The notes beneath the pieces were generated by a model, which saw only the letters and a list, made by a program, of their open reading frames with translations, ran no database searches and had not been told where the DNA came from. Of a stretch of DNA of 64,000 nucleotides, positions 28,891 through 39,350 are shown piece by piece. The DNA lies in assembly GCA_965116685.1 (NCBI GenBank), contig OZ220707.1:2728001-2792000 (forward strand). Direction: 5' to 3'. Numbering within the stretch: position 1 is the first letter of the stretch; the number at the start of each line of letters is the position of its first letter. The translations under genes were made by a program, and so were the position numbers. This DNA is from Bin80 sp965116685. GTDB lineage: Bacteria; Bacteroidota; Rhodothermia; Rhodothermales; Bin80.

Positions 28891-31800
28891 TTATTGCGTA
28901 GGTGAGGCGTTGAGCTTGAAGATGATCGGCGTATCATTTGATCGGGCAACCATGATCTGATTTGAGTGGCCTTTGACAAGGCGAATTTTTCTAGCCTCTC
29001 CTGGAACATGGAATCCACTGTCATGCACGATGTGCATCTTGCCCGTTTCCGTGAAACGCAATAGCAGGCCCCAGCCCGCATTCAAGGCACCAAACGCATC
29101 TGAGGCCGCAGACAGATTCCCGGCCAAAAATAACTCCGTACCCAGTTCCATCCTGACAGCTTCCAGGGACATTACGGGAGCCCATTGGACTTCATGGGGC
29201 ATTGCTTCCGCAGTGAAGTGTTCTGCAGCACGATTCCAGTAGACGGTAGAATGGAGGGTTTGGACGATCTGGCTTGGTTGAATATCCTCACCAAATAAAT
29301 CAGCAATCGATAGATCCCTGTAGGCATTGTAGGTGGGTATTTTCACCGAGAGCGTTGGTAACTGATGCAGTAGCGCGTCGCGGGATGCCCATGCATACCA
29401 CTCTTCGTGATCCCACTGAGCAATCACCGGGTCAATCCTCCCATTCTGGTCAAAATCATCTACAAAGAGTGCAACAGGTACGTCAAGTACTGTATTCAGG
29501 CCAAGATTCCCTGCCACCAGGTCATTGAACCCATCCCCATTCAAGTCCAGTATAGCCAGACTTTGCCACAGGCCAGTGGAATTTGAGAGGCCCAGAGAGT
29601 CGGTTCGGTTAATCAGCTCGGTTCCACGATTCTCAAAAATGGTGACAGGCATCCACTCTCCAACAAGGGCAAGGTCGGGTAGTGAATCTCCCACGAGGTT
29701 AGCCCAGGATGCTCCAGTTACGTGTCCGATGTGTTGCAGGACGGCGGAATAACTTTCCGTGACATCACGAAAATATCCGGCCCCGTCGTTTAAGAGCAAA
29801 CTGCTTTTTCCGGCTTCTGCGTAACTCTCAGGGGGAGTATCGCTCCCCACAAAGAGATCCAGGTCTCCATCAAGATCAATATCCGCTCCTGCCACAGCGG
29901 TCCCGTTGGAATGCAGCACCGGTAGCCTGGTGGAATCAGCATGAAAATCTCCATTCCCCGAATTGATATAGAGTTGATCCTGATGCAGTTCAGCGGGGCC
30001 CGTCCATCCGCCGTTTACGACATACAAATCTGGATCGTTGTCTCCATCCGCATCGAAGAAGAATGCAGCAGTGGCTTCGCCAGGTTGATCCGAATCCGGG
30101 AACGGTGCATTCTCGAAATTGCCATCTGGAAGCTGTAGATAAAGAACACCTGGCTGGCCGCGCGCGCCACCTATGTAGATATCGTCAAGCTGATCCCCGT
30201 TGACATCCGCGACCGCCAGCGCAGCACCTCGCGTACTGCGCCAGTAGGGTAGTAGTGGAAGAATTTCAAAATCCCATACATCATCTTCAGCGTGCGTGAA
30301 GGCAATTCCATGATTTGTTACCAGCTCTACCAGGGGGACCAGGTCCTCTGTTTTTTCTGGGGGAGGTGCTCGGCCATCGGCCTCATCCAGAACCAGTCGA
30401 GTTCCGGCAGGGACATGGTCTCTGTTTGAGCGGAGGCCGGAGGGCCAGATCACAACAACAGAATCTGTGCTCAATGCGTCACCAATCCCAAAACTCAGTA
30501 TGTGGTCTACGGAGGACTGGAATCCGCGGGAAGGGAATTGCTCCTGCATCATCGGGATGCCAGATGCCCATACGCTGACTCTGGCGCCTATGGCGGATGT
30601 GTTGCGTCCGCTGCCGCGGAGAACGACGGAGACGTAATTACTCGTGGATTCATTGCGGTAAATCAGGGCGGGGTGATTCAATGCATTGACAACCAGGTCC
30701 AGGTCACCATCCAGATCCAGGTCACCGTACGCAGCACCATTGCCAGTGACAGGATCCGCGATGCCCCAGGTGGTACTGACATCCTCAAACCGGAGACTGC
30801 GCCCTCCCTTGAAAGCGTAATTGGGTATGATCGCCGCAGGCATTTTCAGAGCAATCTCGGCTTCTTGGGCAGGAGATCCTTCATGCAGGACACGTTGAAT
30901 GTCCGGTGTAGCAACATACTCGATGTAGTCCATATCGTTGGGTCTGCCAGGGATTCCGTTGGTAATGTACAGGTCTTTCCAGCCATCCCCATCAAAGTCT
31001 CCTACCAGGGGAGCCCATGACCAGTCGGTTGCGGCAATCCCGGCAAAGGATGCAATCTCGCTGAAGAAAGGCGTCCCTTCGGGGGTGAGTCCCCGATGCA
31101 GTTGCAGCGTGTTCCTTGCAACCTGCGGGCCATAGCCAAAATCTGCCAGAACCCGCATCCGTGTGTCCGCATTTGAATTGCCGGCTGTCCGCTGAGTTGC
31201 CAGATCTGGGGGTAGCATATCCAGTGCAACAATGTCCGGTAGACCATCATTGTTCAGATCAGCGATATCAACTCCCATGGTTGAGCGACTGGTCTGCCCG
31301 GTTGTTTTCCAGAGCGATTCCGTGAATGTCCCCAGCCCGCTATTCAGATATAAGTAGTCATCTTCATGGAAATCATTGCCGACATATAGATCTGGCCAAC
31401 CATCCTGGTCCAGATCGCTGGCCGCGATCCCCAGACCATATCCCAATGCACTGCTGTAAATACCGGCTTCTGCTGCGATGCTTACAAAGTATCCATCATC
31501 TTGGCGATAAAATTTATCCCCCACCCTCGGTGCATCAACCATTCTCCCCCAGGAAGGGACATAGGATTCCCGCGAGTGAAGTGCGTGATTGAGCAGATAT
31601 AGATCCAAGTCTCCATCCAGGTCATAGTCCAGCCAGGCTGTATGCGTGGAGAGGCCTTCAAAGTCCAGCCCGTAGTGCTGGCTCTCTTCCTTGAAGGTCC
31701 CGTCCTGTTGATTGACATAGAGTTGATTGTGTCCGCCCTTGATGAGATGGTTGACTCTGCAGACATAAATATCAAGCCAGCCGTCCCCGTTGACATCCGC

Positions 31801-32151
31801 CATACTGACACCAGTAGACCAGGTGTTTTCTTCGGAAAGGATGCCCGCAGCGGCAGTTACATCGTCAAACCGGAAATTTCCCCGATTCAGGTAGAGACGG
31901 TCAGGGACCTGATTGCCGGTCAGAAACAGGTCGGGCAGACGGTCATTGTTGATATCTCCGATGGCGACACCACCTCCATCGTAGAAATACAGGTAATCAA
32001 TGATGTTGAAATCGTCTTCCGGTACCAATGTATTCTCAAAGTCCACACCGGTTCGAGCCCTGTCCAGCAGGGTGAACAACCTGTCCTCAGACTCCGGTTC
32101 ACCCCTGCAGCCCAGAAAGAGGACTAGAATCAGGACGAAGCTAATCCGCAT
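28891..32151 (-). CDS. CRTAC1-like lipoprotein (FG-GAP/VCBS repeats plus ASPIC/UnbV domain)
   Basis: A 1086-residue surface lipoprotein, last gene of a four-gene overlapping operon. The signal II sequence ends in LFLGC. Two seven-bladed-propeller-like blocks of FG-GAP/VCBS repeats, with many calcium-type D-x-N/D-x-D-G loops (INNDRLPDLFL, VNGDGWLDIYV, FDGDGWKDLYI, LDLDGDLDLVV), surround an ASPIC/UnbV domain near residues 500-590 (IGARVSVWASG, RGFQSSVDHILSFGIG, VIWPSG). Such proteins are common in Bacteroidota near Sus systems and may bind ligand or partner proteins outside the cell; function is unproven. Start ATG 32151 is used because it precedes the lipobox; it overlaps the upstream gene by 11 bp. 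Confidence 0.88.
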   Translation of the reverse strand: MRISFVLILVLFLGCRGEPESEDRLFTLLDRARTGVDFENTLVPEDDFNIIDYLYFYDGGGVAIGDINNDRLPDLFLTGNQVPDRLYLNRGNFRFDDVTAAAGILSEENTWSTGVSMADVNGDGWLDIYVCRVNHLIKGGHNQLYVNQQDGTFKEESQHYGLDFEGLSTHTAWLDYDLDGDLDLYLLNHALHSRESYVPSWGRMVDAPRVGDKFYRQDDGYFVSIAAEAGIYSSALGYGLGIAASDLDQDGWPDLYVGNDFHEDDYLYLNSGLGTFTESLWKTTGQTSRSTMGVDIADLNNDGLPDIVALDMLPPDLATQRTAGNSNADTRMRVLADFGYGPQVARNTLQLHRGLTPEGTPFFSEIASFAGIAATDWSWAPLVGDFDGDGWKDLYITNGIPGRPNDMDYIEYVATPDIQRVLHEGSPAQEAEIALKMPAAIIPNYAFKGGRSLRFEDVSTTWGIADPVTGNGAAYGDLDLDGDLDLVVNALNHPALIYRNESTSNYVSVVLRGSGRNTSAIGARVSVWASGIPMMQEQFPSRGFQSSVDHILSFGIGDALSTDSVVVIWPSGLRSNRDHVPAGTRLVLDEADGRAPPPEKTEDLVPLVELVTNHGIAFTHAEDDVWDFEILPLLPYWRSTRGAALAVADVNGDQLDDIYIGGARGQPGVLYLQLPDGNFENAPFPDSDQPGEATAAFFFDADGDNDPDLYVVNGGWTGPAELHQDQLYINSGNGDFHADSTRLPVLHSNGTAVAGADIDLDGDLDLFVGSDTPPESYAEAGKSSLLLNDGAGYFRDVTESYSAVLQHIGHVTGASWANLVGDSLPDLALVGEWMPVTIFENRGTELINRTDSLGLSNSTGLWQSLAILDLNGDGFNDLVAGNLGLNTVLDVPVALFVDDFDQNGRIDPVIAQWDHEEWYAWASRDALLHQLPTLSVKIPTYNAYRDLSIADLFGEDIQPSQIVQTLHSTVYWNRAAEHFTAEAMPHEVQWAPVMSLEAVRMELGTELFLAGNLSAASDAFGALNAGWGLLLRFTETGKMHIVHDSGFHVPGEARKIRLVKGHSNQIMVARSNDTPIIFKLNASPTQ

Positions 32152-35100
32152 AGGTGAAGATGCTGAGCGTATCGTTGTTGCGAGCGACAATAACATGGGT
32201 ATGACCATTGACCTCAATCGTCAGGATTTGTCGCACCTGTCCCTCAACAAAAAAACCGGACGAGTGCCAGGTCAGCATTTCCAAGGAGGGAGTCATGAAT
32301 GCAGTGCCGTAGCTGGCATCATACCTTCCTGCCTCCGGCTTTACCTCGTGCAGATTGCCTCCAGCTAGAATCAGATGCCCATTTTCCGTAGGAAGGTGGG
32401 CCATGCCATATACAGGAGAGAGTTGCATTTCCTGTGGTGCCGGGTTGAGGGTAAAGTTTCCGGTTCCGTCATTGATCCCGATCATGCTTCGGAGCTCATT
32501 CACTCGCAGGTGTGTTGCCCGGCTCAACTCCTCTTCCGAAAAGATGTCCTGGATCGTGGCTTCGGCGTACGATGAATAAGTTGGGAAAGCCCGGACCAAG
32601 TGGGGGATTTGCGCAACCAGATCATGGCGTAAATGCCAGGGCAGTTGTAGCCCATCTATGGTTCTGGCAAAAATTTGCTCCACGCTCCCATTGCGATCAA
32701 AATCACCGACCCACATGTCTACAGGAGGATTGAATCGCGAATTCAGTCCATGATTGCCCGCAATAAAATCCAGATCTCCATCCTCATCCAGATCCAGAGA
32801 CAGGATTGATTGCCACCATCCAGTGGTATTTTCCAGCCCTGCGGCTGCTGGCACAAAGGCCCCTTGGTTATTTTTCAATAGAGTTAACGGCATCCATTCC
32901 CCACTAAGGAGTAGGTCTGGGCGGTCATCTCCGTCAAAATCTGCACAGGTGGCATCGGTGACGAGCCCAATAGACTCAAGGCTGGGCGCAAGGCGGGAGG
33001 TGGCATCGGTGAAGGCTCCGGTTCCGTCATTGCGCAGCAGTTGGCTATGGACGGGAACCCCATATGCAAACGGCTGCAATCGGCCACCAAGGAAGAGATC
33101 CAGGTCCCCGTCCCCATCAAAATCCAGGGAGCAGACCGTTGAAGTGGGAGAAAATCCACGCGGGCTGAGTCCGATCAATGACTCGCCGCGGGAGAGTGAT
33201 CCTGTGCCATCGTTGAGGTACAGCCGGTCCACCAATGCTGAGCTGCTGCGGGGTAGCTCGCTACTGCCACTTGCCACGAACAAATCTTGGTCGCCATCTG
33301 CGTCTATATCCAGCCATTCGCAGTCTACATCTTCCGAGATGGCATCCTCTTCCAGTACGGACTGTGGAATCTGTTCAAAGGATCCTCGATCCGTTTGTAC
33401 AAATACGACTCCGGCCTGATTGCGCGCTCCACCGAGATACAGGTCCAGTTGTCCGTCTCCATTGAGGTCTCCTTCACACATGGAGGGCCCTTCGGTTGAG
33501 CGCATATGAAAAAGCAGGGGTTGTTGATCAAAATCGCTGAATATGTTTTCCCGGTGGCGCCATTGCAGTCCAATTGAGTCTACGTCAACAGGGATCAGAA
33601 GTGGGTCCTGCTTTGATAACTGCGTAGGAGAGGGAGCAGGGGTTGATTCAGAAGAGGCCGAAGGCTCCTGAAACTCAAGGCGCTGACTCGTACGGACATT
33701 TTCACGGAGAGTCACAGCACCACTGGGCCAGTGGATGACCAGAGAGTCTAGCATTTTCGTGTCGGGGCCAAGCCCGAGGTGTAGAACCGGGTCAACACTA
33801 CTTTGGAAGCCCCTGACGGGCTGCTGTTCAATATACCAGAGTCTAGAGCCTTGCCAGGTGCTGATCTGTGTGCCCACTCCCTGGGTGTTGGGAGGCCTGC
33901 CTTCGAGTGCGATCTGGAGCCACTGATGGTTCGGGAACTGATCGGTTGCCCGGTTACGAAACAGCATCGGCGCTCCCCCAATATTGTTAATCAAAAGGTC
34001 CAGGTCTCCATCCAAATCCAGGTCCGCATAGGCGCTGCCATTCGAAAAACCGGGTGCGGAAAGTCCCCAGGCTTCTGTGAAATCATCAAAGGGCTGCGTA
34101 GGGTTCCCAGCGAACATGTGATTCGGGATGGGTTGGGTTGGGATCATTTCGATCAGGGTTTTCCAATCCACATAGTTTTCGCTGGTTAGCAGGCTTCGGG
34201 TGTCTTCATCCCGGATCGCTTCCAGGTAGTCAGCATTGGTCAGATCACGGTAGACCCCATTTGCCACAAATATATCCCTTGTTCCATCATGGTCATAGTC
34301 GGCGATCAGTGCTCCCCAACTCCAATCACTTGCATGTATATGAAGCATCCTCCCGGCCTCGGAGAAACGTACCGTGGAGTTCAGGTCCTTGCCCCGGTTC
34401 ATCTGCAACGTATTGCGGGTAAACTGATGGTAGTAGTCGTCACGTACGTAGGTCCTGTAACGTTCCCAGCTATCAAATGCAGACACCGTCTTGAGGCGGT
34501 AATCTGTTGTCGGGAGCATGTCTGTGACAAAAATGTCCAGATAGCCATCTCCATTGAGATCCGCCATATCGGCACCCATTGCAGCAGCACTCACACTTTT
34601 GATACTTTTTTGAAGCGACTCGGAGAACGTCCCATCCTGATTGTTGATGTAGAGATAGTCGTACTCGAAAAAATCATTCGAGATATAGAGATCGGGCCAT
34701 CCGTCACGGTTCACATCACCGACAGAGGCACCAAGGCCAAAGCCAATTTCGCTGTGATAGATCCCGGAGCTTGCGGTGACATCTGTAAAGTGTGCATCTG
34801 GAGCTTCGTTACGGAATAGCCGATCACCCCCAGCCGTATGTGGCACATGGCGTGTATTGACTTCGAGGTTGAAGTCCATGATGCTTCGAAACGAGTTATT
34901 GACCAAAAACATGTCCACATCGCCGTCACGATCATAATCCAAAAAGGTCGCATGTGTGGATAGCCCGGCATCATCCAGTCCGTATATGTGTCCGAGTTCC
35001 TGGAAGGTCCCATCTCCCTGGTTGATATATAATTCGTTGCGCCGGTCGTCTCCAGATACAATTCCCGAGTTGCAAACGTAGAGATCCAGGAGCCCATCCC

Positions 35101-35455
35101 CATTGATATCGGCCATGCTGACTCCGGTGCTCCAGGCGCGCGCTCCCATGATGCCAGCTTCCTCAGATATATCCCGAAACTGAAAATTTCCCTCATTCAG
35201 ATAGAGGCGGTTCGGGGTCTGGTTACCCGTCAGAAATACATCGGGGAGCTCATCATTGTTGATATCGCCAATGGCCACGCCGCCTCCGTTATAGAAATTT
35301 CGGTACCGGTATACGTTGAACTCGTCTTCATATCGGAGAGCATTCTCAAAATCAATCCCTGCTTCTTTTGCATCAACCTGTTCAAAAATCGGCCCTTTCT
35401 CTGCGGTACATGCTCCCAGGAAAACCGCCAAAAGGATGGACACCGGTCTATTCAT
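32141..35455 (-). CDS. CRTAC1-like lipoprotein (FG-GAP/VCBS plus ASPIC/UnbV), second copy
   Basis: A 1104-residue lipoprotein with signal II sequence ending LGAC. The build matches the gene downstream: FG-GAP/VCBS calcium-loop repeats (INNDELPDVFL, INGDGLLDLYV, VNRDGWPDLYI, LDLDGDLDLLI), ASPIC/UnbV at about residues 520-600 (GVGTQISTWQGS, RGFQSSVDPVLHLGLG, VIHWPSG), then a second repeat block. The paralogy with the neighbours is plain by eye but sequences are well diverged, so the duplications are old. Its stop lies 11 bp inside the next gene and its start overlaps the preceding lipoprotein by 8 bp, so all are translated from one message. Confidence 0.88.
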   Translation of the reverse strand: MNRPVSILLAVFLGACTAEKGPIFEQVDAKEAGIDFENALRYEDEFNVYRYRNFYNGGGVAIGDINNDELPDVFLTGNQTPNRLYLNEGNFQFRDISEEAGIMGARAWSTGVSMADINGDGLLDLYVCNSGIVSGDDRRNELYINQGDGTFQELGHIYGLDDAGLSTHATFLDYDRDGDVDMFLVNNSFRSIMDFNLEVNTRHVPHTAGGDRLFRNEAPDAHFTDVTASSGIYHSEIGFGLGASVGDVNRDGWPDLYISNDFFEYDYLYINNQDGTFSESLQKSIKSVSAAAMGADMADLNGDGYLDIFVTDMLPTTDYRLKTVSAFDSWERYRTYVRDDYYHQFTRNTLQMNRGKDLNSTVRFSEAGRMLHIHASDWSWGALIADYDHDGTRDIFVANGVYRDLTNADYLEAIRDEDTRSLLTSENYVDWKTLIEMIPTQPIPNHMFAGNPTQPFDDFTEAWGLSAPGFSNGSAYADLDLDGDLDLLINNIGGAPMLFRNRATDQFPNHQWLQIALEGRPPNTQGVGTQISTWQGSRLWYIEQQPVRGFQSSVDPVLHLGLGPDTKMLDSLVIHWPSGAVTLRENVRTSQRLEFQEPSASSESTPAPSPTQLSKQDPLLIPVDVDSIGLQWRHRENIFSDFDQQPLLFHMRSTEGPSMCEGDLNGDGQLDLYLGGARNQAGVVFVQTDRGSFEQIPQSVLEEDAISEDVDCEWLDIDADGDQDLFVASGSSELPRSSSALVDRLYLNDGTGSLSRGESLIGLSPRGFSPTSTVCSLDFDGDGDLDLFLGGRLQPFAYGVPVHSQLLRNDGTGAFTDATSRLAPSLESIGLVTDATCADFDGDDRPDLLLSGEWMPLTLLKNNQGAFVPAAAGLENTTGWWQSILSLDLDEDGDLDFIAGNHGLNSRFNPPVDMWVGDFDRNGSVEQIFARTIDGLQLPWHLRHDLVAQIPHLVRAFPTYSSYAEATIQDIFSEEELSRATHLRVNELRSMIGINDGTGNFTLNPAPQEMQLSPVYGMAHLPTENGHLILAGGNLHEVKPEAGRYDASYGTAFMTPSLEMLTWHSSGFFVEGQVRQILTIEVNGHTHVIVARNNDTLSIFTYAD

Positions 35456-36029
35456 TGTCTTGGGGAGGAAGCGCTCGCAGATCGGTGATTTTTACCAGCA
35501 CCTCGCTGTCGGAACTGCGCTGAATCGTAATCTGCCGGTTCGCATCAATCTTGACAAACTCGCTCGTGGGGCCAATCAGTGGCAGGGAAACCTGCTGAGA
35601 CAAAAATCCCTTGCCATACCATACTTCCATGAGGTCTCGAACATCAGAAATCAGACTATCCGACCAGAGGTGCCGGTTCCAGGGTGCCCAGGCATCATAC
35701 GAGATGCGGATACGCATCTGAACGACTTGATCATCTTTGAAATCAGGATAATACAGCATGGTTGCCTCGTAGGGCAACTGATCCGTGAGGTTATACTGGA
35801 CATTCATGTTGCTGGGACCGTGGGTGACCAGTTCCTGCCGATTCAGTGCCCAACTTGAGTCATAGAATGCTTGACGAGACATTCCCAGTTCATAATTAAA
35901 AAAGAGTGTACGAACTGTATCGGGGCGGGTGGTTTCGCGAGCCAACATCGCTTCATATTCCGAGGGCTGTTCACAGGCGGCGGTGATGAGGGCCGGAAAG
36001 CATAATAACAAAAGATGTAACCTGCTCAT
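35448..36029 (-). CDS. Small lipoprotein of unknown function
   Basis: A 193-residue protein with a signal II sequence ending ITAAC (Cys19). The mature part has no repeats and no family that I recognise. It is rich in aromatic and acidic residues, with a segment FNYELGMSRQAFYDSSWALN reminiscent of short helical pairs and a C-terminal beta-like stretch. It overlaps both neighbours (ATGA overlap of 4 bp upstream, 8 bp downstream) and sits between two CRTAC1-like lipoproteins. Strict coupling suggests it works with them in one surface complex. Confidence 0.7.
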   Translation of the reverse strand: MSRLHLLLLCFPALITAACEQPSEYEAMLARETTRPDTVRTLFFNYELGMSRQAFYDSSWALNRQELVTHGPSNMNVQYNLTDQLPYEATMLYYPDFKDDQVVQMRIRISYDAWAPWNRHLWSDSLISDVRDLMEVWYGKGFLSQQVSLPLIGPTSEFVKIDANRQITIQRSSDSEVLVKITDLRALPPQDNE

Positions 36030-37786
36030 GGGCTTTCCGAAACAATCAGGCGGCGGTTACTTTCGATATTGGTGAGAAGTTGTCGTTCGCCGTGCGGCCA
36101 CTGGATAATCACGGAGTCTAACCCTCCGGCGAAGCCAAAGTGCAATACTGGGTCTACACTGGACTGAAATCCACGTTGCAGATATTGTTCGGTATACCAC
36201 TGGCGTCCGGTTGCCCACACGCTCACCTGCGCACCGACTCCAAAGGTGTTGGGTGCTTTTCCCTGGAGCTCAATTTGCAGCCGCCCCCGTTCGGGAAAGC
36301 GTTCTGTCGCACGGTTACGGTAGATAAATGCAGGCATATTCACATTATTGACGACCAAGTCCAAGTCCCCATCATTATCCAGGTCCCCATAGGCTGCTCC
36401 GTTTGAAAAGCCTGGAGTCGCGAGCCCCCACTCTTGACTTACGTCTTCAAAATGGAGGTCTGAACTACCGGCAAACATATGGTTTGAGAGGGCGTGCGAG
36501 GGTACCTGTTCCAGAAGCTTCAGGATTGGCTGTTCATGGGCAAGAAAGAGAATCCGAAGCGAATCAGTATTCGAGGCGCGGGAAATGAAGTCCTGATCCA
36601 GAAGATCCTTGAAGATGCCATTTGGCACAAAAATATCCCGCTGGCCATCCAAATCAAAATCTGCAATCAATCCTCCCCAACTCCAGTCAGTACTTTCCAG
36701 TCCTGCAATGCGGGAGACCTCACTGAATCGTATTTGTCCGTTGGGTAGGGGGCCCCGGTTCAGTTGCAAGGTATTTCTTGTTGCCTGGTGGTGGTACCCA
36801 TCGGCCACGCTTCTTAGATATCCTGACCAGGATGGAAATGCGATGCGGGACTGATAGCGCCAGGGCAGGTCAGGAAGCATGTCTGAGACAAATATATCAG
36901 GCCAACCATCCCCATTATAATCTGCAATGTCTCCCCCCATGGAGCTGAGGCTCATGGTCTGGATTGCACTAGTTCCCACGTCAATAAACGTCCCATTCTG
37001 GTTCAGGTAGAGATAATCACGCTCGAAGAAATCGTTGGAGACATAGAGATCGGTCCATCCGTCTCTGTTGAGGTCCGCGGCGGACACGCCCAATCCAAAT
37101 CCGATCTTGCTGCTGTAGATCCCTGAAGCTGTGGTTACATCTGTAAACTGCCCGTCATCATTCCGCAAAAGACGGTTGCCACCGTCTGGTTCAGGAAGCT
37201 GTCGGAGATTCGGCGCGGGCTGTAAGTCATCCAGTGAGCGCACCGGATTACTCAGAACATAGGCGTCCAGGTCTCGGTCCCCATCATAGTCAAAAAAGGA
37301 TGCATGGATTCCAAGGGCCTGGAACGCAATCCCGTATTCATGGGCCATCTCCACGAAAGTTCCGTCGTGTTGATTTACAAAAAGCTCGTTATGACGTTTT
37401 GGTCCCCCCGGCGGTCCAGATTTGCTGAGATAAAGATCCAGCCAGCCATCTCCATTAATATCTATCATACTGACCCCTGTGGTCCAGGCACCAGCCGAAT
37501 ACAGCCCTGCTTCTTCCGTGACATCCTCGAATCGGAAGTTGCCAAGATTAACGTACAGTCGATTAGATACCTGATTGCCGGTCAGGAAAATATCTACCAG
37601 CCCGTCATGATTCAAATCGCCAATGGCAACACCGCCTCCATTATAGAAATTGCGAAAAACATAGGTATTGAGGGTTTCCGCAGGAGTCAGCGTATTGGCG
37701 AATGTAATCCTGGTTTGTTCGGGACTCATGAGTTCAAAGAGTGGGGCGTTCCGCGTACATGCCCCCAAAAGCAGCCCCAATGACAT
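36026..37786 (-). CDS. CRTAC1-like lipoprotein, short form
   Basis: A 586-residue lipoprotein and the first gene of the operon. Only one FG-GAP/VCBS block (LNHDGLVDIFL, INGDGWLDLYL, LNRDGWTDLYV, LDNDGDLDLVV) is present, followed by a C-terminal ASPIC/UnbV domain (GVGAQVSVWATG, RGFQSSVDPVLHFGFA, IQWPHG). The second propeller block of its paralogues is missing, so it is about half their length. The frame is open to 37933, but ATG 37786 gives a normal signal II sequence (SLGLLLGAC); I prefer it. Stop and next start overlap by ATGA. The operon promoter should lie between 37787 and 38063. Confidence 0.85.
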   Translation of the reverse strand: MSLGLLLGACTRNAPLFELMSPEQTRITFANTLTPAETLNTYVFRNFYNGGGVAIGDLNHDGLVDIFLTGNQVSNRLYVNLGNFRFEDVTEEAGLYSAGAWTTGVSMIDINGDGWLDLYLSKSGPPGGPKRHNELFVNQHDGTFVEMAHEYGIAFQALGIHASFFDYDGDRDLDAYVLSNPVRSLDDLQPAPNLRQLPEPDGGNRLLRNDDGQFTDVTTASGIYSSKIGFGLGVSAADLNRDGWTDLYVSNDFFERDYLYLNQNGTFIDVGTSAIQTMSLSSMGGDIADYNGDGWPDIFVSDMLPDLPWRYQSRIAFPSWSGYLRSVADGYHHQATRNTLQLNRGPLPNGQIRFSEVSRIAGLESTDWSWGGLIADFDLDGQRDIFVPNGIFKDLLDQDFISRASNTDSLRILFLAHEQPILKLLEQVPSHALSNHMFAGSSDLHFEDVSQEWGLATPGFSNGAAYGDLDNDGDLDLVVNNVNMPAFIYRNRATERFPERGRLQIELQGKAPNTFGVGAQVSVWATGRQWYTEQYLQRGFQSSVDPVLHFGFAGGLDSVIIQWPHGERQLLTNIESNRRLIVSESP

Positions 37787-38063
37787 GATCAGTGGCAGCT
37801 TTGCAGCCAGAATAATGCGGAGTACTCCGAGGGGCACGCATGCAGAAGACTGCATGTTTTGCCGAATGCAATGGATGGCGATGACAGCTGGCCATCGGGG
37901 GTAGATTGAGGCGGAGCAGAAAGGCTGTCTCATGGCGGATCAAGGTGTCCATGCAGTTTCTGCATGATCGCATCGAGAAGATCGGGTACGGCGAACTGCC
38001 TGGAGTGGCAAAATTTCTGAAAAGAGGCAGATCATGGAGTTTCGATGGATCGTGAAAGCGGTC

Positions 38064-39044
38064 TCATTCATGCCCAAGAATGCGGTGTGGTACATAAGGC
38101 GCTTCAAGCTTGGCGACTTCCTCGGCAGAGAGTTCCAGCGAGAGGCTGCGAACCGCGCTCTCCAGATGGGGGAGCTTCGAAACACCAACAATCGGGGCGG
38201 TCACGCCCGGTTTGGACAACAGCCATGCCATGGCGATTTCTGCGGGAGGATCGCCGCGCTTTTCGGCCAGGGCTCGCAAGGCAGCGATAACATCTGCATC
38301 CTCTGGAGTGGTGTAGCGTTCGTGCATGAGCACATCACTGTTTGCCCGAGGAGTGAAGAGGGGATCTTGCAGGGATTCTGCACGGGCCAGTAAACCTCGG
38401 GCCAGCGGTGACCAGGGGAGAATTGCGAGCCCTTCTTCCTGGCAGAGAGGGATCATTTCCCGCTCCTCTTCACGGTACATGAGGTTGTAGTGGTTCTGCA
38501 TACTGACGAACCGGGTCCACCCATTGAGTTCTGCGGCCCCAAGCATTCGGGCCAGTTGCCACGCATACATGCTGGAGGCTCCGATATAGCGTACCTTGCC
38601 CTGTTGAAACAGCATATCCAGTGCTTCCAGAGTCTCTTCGATGGGAGTATTCACATCGTAGCGATGGATCTGGTAGAGGTCAATCGTCTCCATGTCAAGT
38701 CTGCGCAAGCTGGCCTCGCATGACTGAATGATATTCTTTTTGGAGAGGCCACCGGAATTCGGTGCATCCCGAAGCGGGAAAAAGACCTTGGAAGCCAGTA
38801 CGATCTCGTCCAAGTTGGCGTAGCGCTTGAGTGCGCGGCCAGTGATTTCCTCGCTGACCCCATGGGAGTAAATATCCGCGGTATCAAAGAAATTGATACC
38901 CAGTTCAACCGCACGCCTGAAAAATGGCTGGGACTGTTCTTCGTTCAATACCCAGGGTTGCCAGGAACGGTCTCCGAACGACATGCATCCAAGTGCAAGC
39001 CGGGAAACCGTCATGCCGCTATTGCCTAAACGTAGATATTCCAT
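38064..39044 (-). CDS. Aldo/keto reductase
   Basis: A 326-residue cytoplasmic NADPH-dependent oxidoreductase with the TIM-barrel AKR pattern. The catalytic tetrad is visible: D54 and Y59 (FFDTADIYSHG), K86 (VLASKVFFP) and H127 (YQIHRYD). Cofactor-binding GVSK follows near the C-terminus. Overall similarity is to the YajO/Tas-like group, which reduces small carbonyls; substrate unknown. It is upstream of the lipoprotein operon on the same strand, separated by about 280 bp, so a shared transcript is uncertain. Confidence 0.9.
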   Translation of the reverse strand: MEYLRLGNSGMTVSRLALGCMSFGDRSWQPWVLNEEQSQPFFRRAVELGINFFDTADIYSHGVSEEITGRALKRYANLDEIVLASKVFFPLRDAPNSGGLSKKNIIQSCEASLRRLDMETIDLYQIHRYDVNTPIEETLEALDMLFQQGKVRYIGASSMYAWQLARMLGAAELNGWTRFVSMQNHYNLMYREEEREMIPLCQEEGLAILPWSPLARGLLARAESLQDPLFTPRANSDVLMHERYTTPEDADVIAALRALAEKRGDPPAEIAMAWLLSKPGVTAPIVGVSKLPHLESAVRSLSLELSAEEVAKLEAPYVPHRILGHE

Positions 39045-39350
39045 GATCCGTTGAAATTATGGCTTTTTATCTTTTTGAGCAGGCAACTTGTTTTCGAACG
39101 AAATGGAATGAAAGAAGGTCAATCCCTTCAAACTGGGTCTTGTTATTGGCAGAATCAGCATAAGTTGCCAACCCATCCAGCTCCCTTGACCGCTGCCTCG
39201 TTGTCGTATTTGTTCAGATCACCAAGTACTGTTAAATGCAAAAATCAACATTGATTTCCGGGGTGATATCCTGCTCCTGTAAGATCTCCTGTAAGATATT
39301 GGGGTAACTATTGCGTAACTTATTGCATTCACAGTTAAAGAGTTTGACCG
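39045..39350. other. Intergenic region with a 12-bp tandem duplication
   Basis: 306 bp between divergent genes. CTCCTGTAAGAT occurs twice in tandem (39274-39285 and 39286-39297), about 55 bp before the DUF1800 start. Otherwise nothing recognisable; promoters of both flanking genes are expected here. Confidence 0.4.
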
